A stretch of DNA of 44,220 nt. Origin: Pseudomonadota bacterium. Its GTDB lineage: Bacteria; Pseudomonadota; Gammaproteobacteria; Burkholderiales; Burkholderiaceae_C. A program made the translations under genes and the position numbers. The notes under the pieces were generated by a model that was given only the letters and a program-made list of their open reading frames with translations, had not been told where the DNA came from and searched no databases. The DNA is taken from positions 1-44,220 of the forward strand of contig JAJZEC010000031.1 of assembly GCA_021805825.1 (NCBI GenBank), in the 5' to 3' direction. This document shows positions 37,751 through 44,220 of this stretch, piece after piece (the stretch's first letter is position 1; the number at the start of each line of letters is the position of its first letter).

Positions 37751-38338
37751 ATGAGCGAGTCGACGCTGCCCCCGAGCGCCATGCCACGACGACCCCGGCA
37801 GATCGGCGCGCACGTCGCGGCGGCACTGCTTGCGCTGGCCTGCGCGCTCAGTTGCGCGCTGTGGGGCCTGCGCATCTGGAAGCAGATGCACCGGACGCCG
37901 CCCGCGGTGCCGACGCTGTCGGCCCCGCAGGCGGTGGCGGCCGACGCAGCGCGCCTTTTCGGCGCCGCTGCGGCGCGGCAGGTCGCCGCGCGGCAGCGAC
38001 TGCATCTGCAGGGCGTGATCGGCGGCGGCCCGCACGCCGGCGCTGCGCTCATCGGCATGGACGGCAAGCCGGCGCAGGCCTATGCGGTCGGCGCCGCCAT
38101 CGCCCCGGGCCTGCGCCTGGTGGATACCGGTTTCGGCCAGGCGGTGGTGGAGCATGACGGTGTGCGCGAGGTGCTGCACACGCCGTCGGCACCGCCGGCC
38201 ACGCGTCCTGCGGGAATCGGTGCCGCGGGCGCGGCACGGGCCGCCGCGGCCTCCGGGCAGGATCTGCAGGCCATGCGGCCGCCGGGCCTGCCCGACGAAT
38301 CCGCCGCGCTCGCGCAGCGCCGCTACCGCGGCCCCTGA
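37751..38338 (+). CDS. gspC: GspC-like type II secretion protein, copy 2
   Basis: A 195-residue bitopic protein 11 bases after gspF and in the same operon. A short cytoplasmic start leads to one membrane segment (HVAAALLALACALSCALWGLRI). The homology-region domain is at about 82-142: LHLQGVIGGGPHAGAALIGM, DGKPAQAYAVG, DTGFGQAVVEHDG. Aligned by eye it matches copy 1 (26447-26959) at about 38 of 59 positions in this domain. Like copy 1 it has no PDZ domain; the tail is Ala/Pro-rich. Either copy could serve as the working GspC, or both could share the role. Confidence 0.87.
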   Translation: MSESTLPPSAMPRRPRQIGAHVAAALLALACALSCALWGLRIWKQMHRTPPAVPTLSAPQAVAADAARLFGAAAARQVAARQRLHLQGVIGGGPHAGAALIGMDGKPAQAYAVGAAIAPGLRLVDTGFGQAVVEHDGVREVLHTPSAPPATRPAGIGAAGAARAAAASGQDLQAMRPPGLPDESAALAQRRYRGP

Positions 38339-38346
38339 GAACGCCC

Positions 38347-38363
38347 CCCCCCGAAACGGGGGG
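38347..38363 (+). terminator. Weak stem-loop after the gsp operon
   Basis: CCCCCCG-AAA-CGGGGGG forms a 7-bp GC stem eight bases past the second gspC stop. No T-run follows, so termination here would be inefficient and some read-through into the phosphoesterase gene is possible. Confidence 0.5.
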
Positions 38364-38384
38364 CAAGGTGCAAAAGTGACGCTG

Positions 38385-38418
38385 CTGTCATCAAGCTGCA
38401 GCCTGGGGTTCCTACAAC
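38385..38418 (+). promoter_or_regulatory. Possible PhoB-dependent promoter of the phosphoesterase
   Basis: CTGTCAT (38385-38391) is a perfect Pho-box half. Four bases later CTGCAGC (38396-38402) is a degenerate second half. TACAAC (38413-38418) follows after ten bases, the usual distance from a Pho box to a -10 element. No sigma-70 -35 is visible, as expected where PhoB replaces it. The weak second repeat keeps this tentative. Confidence 0.4.
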
Positions 38419-38487
38419 ATGTACCCGGGCGCAACAAAAAGAACAGCAAGCGACTCGCCCTTCCTGCACCTTTCTCTGAGGACGACG

Positions 38488-39831
38488 ATGAAACGCAAAA
38501 CCCTTGCCGCGCTGGCCGGCGCGATGTTCCTGGCCTGCGGCGCCGCGCGCGCCGACCAGGGCCCGGTTCCCGCCGGCGTACCCCACCTGGATCATGTCTG
38601 GGTGATCATGATGGAAAACGAGCCCATCACTTCCGAAGTGGGCAACAAGGACGTTCCGTACATCAACTACCTGTACGACAAGGTCGCCAATGTGGCGACG
38701 AACTACTACGGCGTGGGCCATCCCAGCCTGACCAACTACCTGGAAATGGTCGGCGGCTCCAACTTCGGCGTGCGCGCCGACGACATGCCCGACTGGCACA
38801 GCAGCACCTGCCAGTCGACGCTGGCGCCGACCGCGGCCGACTCGATCAACTACCAGATCCTCGACCAGTACCACCCCGTGGGCCAGGCCACGGTGGTCTG
38901 CCCGATCGCCGGCAAGGGCTATGACGCCGCGACCCCGGCCGTCGACTGGGTCAACGAGGACTACCCGGCAGTTCTGGATCCGTCGCAGCGCACGATGGCC
39001 AACGGTTCCTGGGACATCGACGGCAAGATGTCCTTGGCCTCCGCGCCGACGGTGGGCATGACCATCGCCGACCAGCTGATGCACGCCGGCATGAGCTGGA
39101 AGACCTACCAGCAGAGCCTGCCGCTGGGAGGCCCCGACCGCGTCGACTACAGCGACGGCGTGTTCACCGACAACAACGACGTGGGTGCCGATGCGGTCAC
39201 GGGCGCGCCGATGGCGCTGCAGAACGCCGCCACCCAGTCCTACATCACCGGCAGCAACCCACCGGCATTCGGCGACCCCATGGTGCAGCTGTACGCGGCC
39301 AAGCACGACCCCTTCATCTATTTCCGCAGCATCCAGGATGGCCCGGGCCGGAAGAACATCGTCGGCTTCGGCGGTCCCCGCGGCCTGTTCGCCGATCTGC
39401 GCAGCGGCCATGTGCCGAACTTCTCCTTCATCGCCCCGAACCAGTGCAACGACCAGCACGGCAAGGGCAATGCGGGCGGGGACTGCGCCGGAGACGCGCT
39501 GCTGTACCGCGGCGACGTGATGGTGCACCGGCTGGTCGATGCCATCCAGGCCTCGCCGGCGTGGCGCCATGGGCACGATGCCATCGTGATCACCTGGGAT
39601 GAGAACGACTACAGCGCCGGCATCCGCAACCAGGTTCTGACCATGGTGATCAACAACCACCCGGGCCCGAAGGTCATGGACGCCACCATGTACACCAGCT
39701 TCTCGCTGCTGCGCACCCTGGAGGGCGGCTTCGGTCTGCCGTGCCTGAACCACGCCTGCGATCGCGACACCGCGACCATGTCTGCGCTGTTCGCCAGCGC
39801 AGACGGCGACGACGGCTACGATCGTCGCTGA
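38488..39831 (+). CDS. Exported phosphoesterase (phospholipase C / acid phosphatase family)
   Basis: A 447-residue exported hydrolase of the PF04185 phosphoesterase family, which includes phospholipases C and AcpA-type acid phosphatases. A Sec signal peptide (MKRKTLAALAGAMFLACGAARA) precedes the catalytic opening HVWVIMMENEPITSE, where N and E are metal and catalytic-site residues in this family. GVGHPSLTNYLEMVGG, FSFIAPNQCNDQHG and ITWDENDYSAG supply further conserved active-site segments. No lipobox or membrane anchor is visible, so it should be released to the periplasm or beyond. It lies directly after the type II secretion operon and is an obvious substrate candidate, though only position supports that. 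The ATG at 38488 follows TGAGGA. Confidence 0.88.
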   Translation: MKRKTLAALAGAMFLACGAARADQGPVPAGVPHLDHVWVIMMENEPITSEVGNKDVPYINYLYDKVANVATNYYGVGHPSLTNYLEMVGGSNFGVRADDMPDWHSSTCQSTLAPTAADSINYQILDQYHPVGQATVVCPIAGKGYDAATPAVDWVNEDYPAVLDPSQRTMANGSWDIDGKMSLASAPTVGMTIADQLMHAGMSWKTYQQSLPLGGPDRVDYSDGVFTDNNDVGADAVTGAPMALQNAATQSYITGSNPPAFGDPMVQLYAAKHDPFIYFRSIQDGPGRKNIVGFGGPRGLFADLRSGHVPNFSFIAPNQCNDQHGKGNAGGDCAGDALLYRGDVMVHRLVDAIQASPAWRHGHDAIVITWDENDYSAGIRNQVLTMVINNHPGPKVMDATMYTSFSLLRTLEGGFGLPCLNHACDRDTATMSALFASADGDDGYDRR

Positions 39832-39842
39832 AGTCCGGGCGT

Positions 39843-39869
39843 ACGGGCCGGTGCTTGCCACCGGCCCGT
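39843..39869 (+). terminator. Terminator of the phosphoesterase gene
   Basis: Perfect 11-bp stem ACGGGCCGGTG / CACCGGCCCGT with a CTTGC loop, 12 bases after the stop, followed by GGCTTTCC. The stem is strong and the T-tract short. Confidence 0.8.
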
Positions 39870-39940
39870 GGCTTTCCGGCGCCGGGCGGCGCCGGCATCG
39901 GCTACAGTGGCGGGCAGCCTGCCCGTCCCCGTATCCCGCG

Positions 39941-40903
39941 ATGAGCTCCGAGACCAAGCCCTCGCCTGCCGCCGATACCGATCGCGCGCGCGCGCCCGCC
40001 GAGCCCGAGCGCCTGGTGGTGGCGATCTCCTCGCGCGCCCTGTTCGACTTCGAGGAAGAGAACCGGGTGTTCGAGACCGCCGACGACACCGCCTACATGG
40101 CGCTGCAGCTCGAGCGTCTGGACGTGCCTGCGCCTCCGGGGGTGGCGCTGCAGCTGGTGCGCAAGCTGCTGGCCTTCAACACCAGCGCCAGCGAACGCGA
40201 CCGCGTCGAGGTCGTGCTGTTGTCGCGCAACGATCCGGTGTCGGGCCTGCGGGTGTTCCGCTCGGCGCGCCACCACGCGACGGCCATCGAGCGTGGGGTC
40301 TTCACCCGCGGACGGCCTCCCTACCACTACCTGCGCGCGCTCGGCGCCAGGCTGTTCCTGTCGACCAACGTCGACGACGTGCGCGCCGCGCTGGCGGCGG
40401 GTTTCCCGGCGGCGCAGGTCTACCCCCAGTCGGTGCGCGCCGGGCAGGCCCACCCGCAGGAGGTGCGCATCGCCTTCGACGGCGACGCGGTGCTGTTCTC
40501 CGACGAGGCCGAACGCGTCTACCAACGCGACGGGCTGCCGGCGTTCACCCGCCACGAAGCCCGCAAGGCCGCGCTGCCGCTGCCTCCGGGGCCCTTCAAG
40601 CCCTTGCTCGAAGCGCTGCACCGGCTGCAGCACGCGGCGAGCAGCGGCGCGGTGGCCATGCGCCTGCGCACCGCACTGGTCACCGCGCGCAGCGCGCCGG
40701 CGCACGAACGCGCGATCCGCACCCTGATGGCCTGGAACATCGAGGTCGATGAAGCGATGTTCCTCGGCGGCCTGGACAAGGGGCCGTTCCTGCGCGAATT
40801 CCAGCCGGATTTCTTTTTCGACGACCAGACCCGGCATGTGGAATCGGCCGCGCGCCACGTCCCGGCCGGGCGCGTGCACGCCGGCGTGCACGACAAGCCG
40901 TGA
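39941..40903 (+). CDS. Cytosolic 5'-nucleotidase
   Basis: A 320-residue protein of the PF06189 family (related to mammalian cytosolic 5'-nucleotidase IA), which dephosphorylates nucleoside monophosphates. The haloacid-dehalogenase-type nucleophile motif is F-D180-G-D182-AVLFSDEAE. A C-terminal FLGGLDKGPFLREFQPDFFFDDQ segment supplies the later catalytic lysine and aspartates. There is no signal peptide. The ATG at 39941 gives a short charged leader before LVVAISSRALFDFEEE, typical of the family. It lies downstream of the exported phosphoesterase behind its own terminator, so the two may be separately transcribed. Confidence 0.9.
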   Translation: MSSETKPSPAADTDRARAPAEPERLVVAISSRALFDFEEENRVFETADDTAYMALQLERLDVPAPPGVALQLVRKLLAFNTSASERDRVEVVLLSRNDPVSGLRVFRSARHHATAIERGVFTRGRPPYHYLRALGARLFLSTNVDDVRAALAAGFPAAQVYPQSVRAGQAHPQEVRIAFDGDAVLFSDEAERVYQRDGLPAFTRHEARKAALPLPPGPFKPLLEALHRLQHAASSGAVAMRLRTALVTARSAPAHERAIRTLMAWNIEVDEAMFLGGLDKGPFLREFQPDFFFDDQTRHVESAARHVPAGRVHAGVHDKP

Positions 40904-40931
40904 ACGCAACCCGGATCGTGGCCGGCGGAAT

Positions 40932-40940
40932 TGCGATAAT
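40932..40940 (+). promoter_or_regulatory. Possible extended -10 promoter of the trp genes
   Basis: TGCGATAAT (TG, one base, then GATAAT) fits an extended -10 element. No good -35 lies 15 to 19 bases upstream, which extended -10 promoters can tolerate. Transcription would start near 40947. Confidence 0.45.
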
Positions 40941-41128
40941 CGCCGCCATGCACGCACGGCTCCCACTCCTGCACAAGCCCGGCGACAGCCAGGCGGCGCA
41001 ACGGCGGCGCTGGCGCAAGCCTGCCGCCTGAATCCCCTCCCCCGCCCAAGCACCGGCGCCGCCATCCAGGCCGCGCCGCCAGCGCGCCACCCCGCGGCGC
41101 GCGCCCGCAGAACCAGGAGCGCCACTCC
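40941..41128 (+). promoter_or_regulatory. trpG leader region with a small open frame
   Basis: The stretch holds a 27-codon frame, ATG at 40948 to TGA at 41031, with a single Trp codon near its end, and a GC hairpin GCGCGCC / GGCGCGC at 41082-41102 just before the trpG AGGAG. One Trp codon and no T-run argue against a classic attenuator. The frame may be chance. Confidence 0.3.
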
Positions 41129-41701
41129 ATGCTGCTGATGATCGACAACTACGACAGCTTCACCTTCAACCTCGTGCAATACCTGGGCGAACTCGGACAG
41201 GACGTGCACACCGTGCGCAACGACCAGTTGAGCCTGCAGGACATCGAGCGTCTGCGACCGCAGCGCATCGTGATCTCCCCCGGCCCCTGCTCGCCTGCCG
41301 AAGCCGGCATCAGCGTGGCCGTGCTGCGGCATTTCGCCGGTACGCTGCCGATCCTCGGCGTCTGCCTGGGCCACCAGGCGATCGCCACCGCCTTCGGCGG
41401 CGCGGTGGTGCGCGCGCGCGCCATCATGCACGGCAAGACCAGCGAGGTCGAGCATGACGGTCGCGGAGTGTTCGCCGGACTGCCCAGCCCCTACACCGTG
41501 GTGCGCTACCACTCGCTGGCCATCGAGGCGGCCAGCCTGCCCGATTGCCTGGAGATCTCGGCGCGCAGCCCCGACGGCGAGATCATGGGGGTTCGCCACC
41601 GCGAGCACGCCATCGAAGGCGTGCAGTTCCACCCCGAATCCATCGAAAGCGAGCACGGCCACCGGCTGTTGCGCAACTTCCTCGACCTGCCCGCGCATTG
41701 A
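41129..41701 (+). CDS. trpG: Anthranilate synthase glutamine amidotransferase subunit (component II)
   Basis: A 190-residue class I amidotransferase that releases ammonia from glutamine for anthranilate synthesis. The catalytic triad is present: C79 in GVCLGHQ, H168 and E170 in FHPES. The opening [19 protein letters not shown] and ISPGPCSP are signatures of TrpG/PabA. The same family can also serve p-aminobenzoate synthesis. The following trpD and trpC favour TrpG. The partner trpE is not in the window, unlike the common trpE-G-D-C order of Burkholderiales. AGGAG precedes the ATG. Confidence 0.94.
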   Translation: MLLMIDNYDSFTFNLVQYLGELGQDVHTVRNDQLSLQDIERLRPQRIVISPGPCSPAEAGISVAVLRHFAGTLPILGVCLGHQAIATAFGGAVVRARAIMHGKTSEVEHDGRGVFAGLPSPYTVVRYHSLAIEAASLPDCLEISARSPDGEIMGVRHREHAIEGVQFHPESIESEHGHRLLRNFLDLPAH

Positions 41702-41711
41702 GTCCGCAGCC

Positions 41712-42770
41712 ATGACCATCACGAATCAGGAGGCCCTGGTGCGGGTGATCGAGCACCGGGAGATCTTCCACGACGAAATGCTCGCGCTGATGCGGCGCAT
41801 CATGCAGGGCGAGATGTCCCCGGTGATGATGGCCGCGCTGATCGCCGGCCTGCGGGTGAAGAAGGAAACCGTGGGCGAAATCACCGCCGCAGCGCTGGTG
41901 ATGCGGGAATTCGCGACCCGCGTCGTGCTCGAGGACACCGAACACCTGGTGGACATCGTCGGCACCGGGGGCGACGGCGCGCACACCTTCAACATCTCCA
42001 CCGCCAGCATGTTCGTCGCCGCAGCGGCCGGCGCGCGCGTGGCCAAGCATGGCGGGCGCGGGGTCAGTTCCTCGTCCGGATCGGCCGACGTGATCGAGGC
42101 CCTCGGCGGCCACCTGCAACTCGACGGCGCGCAGGTCGGGCAATGCCTGCGCGAAACCGGCATCGGCTTCATGTTCGCCCCCAACCACCACAGCGCGATG
42201 CGATTCGCAGCTCCGGTGCGCAAGGAACTGGGCGTGCGCACGCTGTTCAACATCCTCGGCCCGCTGACCAACCCGGCCGGCGCGCCGAACCAGTTGCTGG
42301 GGGTGTTCCACGCCGACCTCGTCGGCATTCTGGTGCGCGTGCTGCAACGCCTGGGCAGCCGCCATGTGCTGGTGGTGCACGGCGAGGACGGCCTCGACGA
42401 GGTCTCGCTGTGCGCCCCCACGCGGGTGGGTGAGCTGCGCGACGGGCAGGTGCGTGAATACGAGGTGCGCCCGCAGGATTTCGGGCTGCAGCCCTGCTCG
42501 CTGCAGGATCTGCAGGTGGACTCCCCGGCCGCCTCGATGCGGCGCCTGCGCGAGGTGCTCGACGACCGCCCCGGCGCGGCGCGCGACGTGGTGCTGCTCA
42601 ACGCCGGCTTCGCGCTGTACGCGGCCGATGTCGCCGCGGACGTCGGTGCCGGCATCGAAAGCGCGCGCCAGGCGCTGGCCAGCGGTGCGGCACGCGCCAA
42701 GGCCGAGGAATTCATCCGCTGCACGCGCCGCCTGGGCGCGTCCCCGGCGGCAACCGCGGAGGCGCGATGA
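41712..42770 (+). CDS. trpD: Anthranilate phosphoribosyltransferase
   Basis: A 352-residue enzyme transferring phosphoribose from PRPP to anthranilate. The PRPP-binding motif [14 protein letters not shown] and the [21 protein letters not shown] loop are intact. [35 protein letters not shown] and [12 protein letters not shown] complete the family pattern. It begins 10 bases after trpG with a weak ribosome-binding site. Its TGA overlaps the trpC start (ATGA). Confidence 0.97.
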   Translation: MTITNQEALVRVIEHREIFHDEMLALMRRIMQGEMSPVMMAALIAGLRVKKETVGEITAAALVMREFATRVVLEDTEHLVDIVGTGGDGAHTFNISTASMFVAAAAGARVAKHGGRGVSSSSGSADVIEALGGHLQLDGAQVGQCLRETGIGFMFAPNHHSAMRFAAPVRKELGVRTLFNILGPLTNPAGAPNQLLGVFHADLVGILVRVLQRLGSRHVLVVHGEDGLDEVSLCAPTRVGELRDGQVREYEVRPQDFGLQPCSLQDLQVDSPAASMRRLREVLDDRPGAARDVVLLNAGFALYAADVAADVGAGIESARQALASGAARAKAEEFIRCTRRLGASPAATAEAR

Positions 42771-43582
42771 GCGACATCCTGCGGCGCATCCTGGCCACCA
42801 AGGAGCGTGAAGTCGCGGAGGCCCGCGCGCAGCTGCCGCTGGCCCGGCTGGAACAGCAGGCGCGCCAGCGCGGCGACGCTCCGCGCGGATTCGCCACCGC
42901 GTTGCGCCGCAGCATCGCCGAGGGCCGCGCGGCAGTCATCGCCGAAGTGAAGAAGGCGAGCCCCTCGAAGGGCCTGCTGCGGGCCGACTTCGATCCGGCG
43001 GCCATCGCCTCCAGCTACGCTGCCCACGGCGCCAGCTGCTTGTCGGTGCTCACCGATCGCGAATATTTCCAGGGCTCGCCGCAATTCCTGCGCGAAGCCC
43101 GGGCGGCCTGCGCATTGCCGGTGCTGCGCAAGGACTTCCTGATCGACCCCTACCAGGTGTTCGAGGCCGCCGCGATGGGCGCCGACTGCGTGCTGCTGAT
43201 CGTTGCCGCCCTCGACGACGCGCGGCTGGCCGAACTCGAGGACTGCGCGTCGCGGCTGCAGCTCGACGTGCTCGTGGAGGTGCACGACGGTGACGAACTC
43301 GAACGCGCGCTGCGCCTGCGCACCCCGTTGCTGGGCATCAACAACCGCGACCTGCGCAGCTTCGAGACCCGGTTGGAGACGACCCTCGATCTGCTGCCGC
43401 GCATCCCGGCGTCGCGCCTGGTGATCACCGAAAGCGGGATCGCCACCCCCGCCGACGTCGCCCGCATGCGCGCGCGCGGCGTGCACGCCTTCCTGGTCGG
43501 CGAGGCGCTGATGCGCCGCGCCAACCCCGGGGTGGCCTTGCGGGAACTCACCGCCCCCGCGGAGCCCCCGCCGGGGTGTTGA
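42767..43582 (+). CDS. trpC: Indole-3-glycerol-phosphate synthase
   Basis: A 271-residue TIM-barrel enzyme making indole-3-glycerol phosphate. The catalytic lysine lies in [11 protein letters not shown], the second in [12 protein letters not shown], with the later [13 protein letters not shown] and VITESGI strands. This is the monofunctional TrpC of proteobacteria, not the TrpC-TrpF fusion. The ATG overlaps the trpD stop, implying coupled translation. The stop codon at 43580-43582 lies inside the -35 box of the next promoter. Confidence 0.97.
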   Translation: MSDILRRILATKEREVAEARAQLPLARLEQQARQRGDAPRGFATALRRSIAEGRAAVIAEVKKASPSKGLLRADFDPAAIASSYAAHGASCLSVLTDREYFQGSPQFLREARAACALPVLRKDFLIDPYQVFEAAAMGADCVLLIVAALDDARLAELEDCASRLQLDVLVEVHDGDELERALRLRTPLLGINNRDLRSFETRLETTLDLLPRIPASRLVITESGIATPADVARMRARGVHAFLVGEALMRRANPGVALRELTAPAEPPPGC

Positions 43583-43607
43583 CAAAGCCGGGCTGTACCC
43601 GGAAAAT
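43579..43607 (+). promoter_or_regulatory. Promoter of the tRNA-tuf block
   Basis: TTGACA (43579-43584) and GAAAAT (43602-43607) are 17 bases apart, a strong sigma-70 match. The -35 overlaps the trpC stop codon. Transcription would start near 43614, eight bases before tRNA-Tyr. The GC-rich discriminator is consistent with stringent control. Confidence 0.75.
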
Positions 43608-43621
43608 CTTAGGTTCGCCTC

Positions 43622-43707
43622 GGAGGGGTGCCCGAGTGGCTAAAGGGGGCAGACTGTAAATCTGTTGGCTTACGCCTACGTTGGTTCGAATCCAACCTCC
43701 TCCACCA
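43622..43707 (+). tRNA. tRNA-Tyr (anticodon GTA)
   Basis: An 86-nt class II tRNA with a long variable arm. The acceptor stem GGAGGGG pairs with CTCCTCC (one G-U). The anticodon loop is CTGTAAA with GTA as anticodon. The T arm is GTTGG TTCGAAT CCAAC and CCA is encoded. It leads the Tyr-Gly-Thr-tuf cluster. Confidence 0.97.
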
Positions 43708-43814
43708 GGGCCTGAACAAGGTTTGACAGATCGGGAGTTCTCCGGCCGGGGTTCGTCGGTTCGTTGGGGTCGTCGGGTCAGCGGAAAGGTGCAGGAACCC
43801 GGGCAGCAACACGG

Positions 43815-43888
<74 letters not shown>

Positions 43889-43965
43889 CGAACTGCACCG
43901 CGACCCGCATCGTTCCCGGCGCGGCCTCCCGGATCTGCGGCCCTCGGTTCGGCAGACATGCATGC

Positions 43966-44220
<255 letters not shown>

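Noticed and set aside
40948..41031. Classic trp leader peptide
   Set aside because: Only one Trp codon, no tandem Trp and no T-rich terminator before trpG. Kept only as a low-confidence part of the leader region.

Overview
The window is 44.2 kb of high-GC chromosomal DNA that reads as a betaproteobacterium of the order Burkholderiales. Supporting signs are system II cytochrome c maturation (ResB/CcsA), a trimeric general porin of the Burkholderiales type, a groESL operon behind a CIRCE element, the lptM-lysA pair divergent from cyaY, ubiquinone synthesis through Coq7, and the block tRNA-Tyr, tRNA-Gly, tRNA-Thr, tuf. I see no insertion sequence, phage gene, CRISPR array or rRNA. Genus cannot be fixed from the sequence alone.

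Layout. 0-2 kb: cyaY (-) divergent from lptM-lysA (+). 2-8 kb: msrP (-), then ccsA and resB (-) for haem attachment, then engB (+). 8-12 kb: groES-groEL (-) with a clear CIRCE operator and sigma-70-like promoter, preceded on the same strand by glutathione reductase gor; a HIT-family hydrolase (+). 12-22 kb is a signalling block: a 1223-residue protein joining hemerythrin, GAF, GGDEF, globin, GAF, EAL and a CZB-like zinc module; an unknown protein; a short-chain dehydrogenase; a PAS/GAF/GGDEF diguanylate cyclase sharing a paralogous GAF-GGDEF cassette with the first; and an HDOD-GAF protein. 22-26.5 kb: a porin with a structured leader, coq7, an OsmC-like gene, a candidate small RNA or leader ending in a strong terminator, and ilvA. 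26.4-38.3 kb: a near-complete type II secretion locus, gspG-H-I-J-K-L-M-N-D-E-F, bracketed by two different gspC-like genes. 38.4-41 kb: an exported phosphoesterase behind a possible Pho box, and a cytosolic 5'-nucleotidase. 41-43.6 kb: trpG-trpD-trpC without trpE. 43.6 kb to the end: the tRNA-tuf block; tuf runs off the window.

How it fits together. Most genes are housekeeping. The two parts that stand out are the oxygen/redox-linked c-di-GMP block, where one polypeptide carries two different oxygen-binding folds plus a probable zinc sensor and both synthesis and degradation domains, and the secretion locus with a duplicated gspC and a plausible secreted substrate directly downstream. A third lead is the orphan terminator-ended non-coding segment upstream of ilvA.
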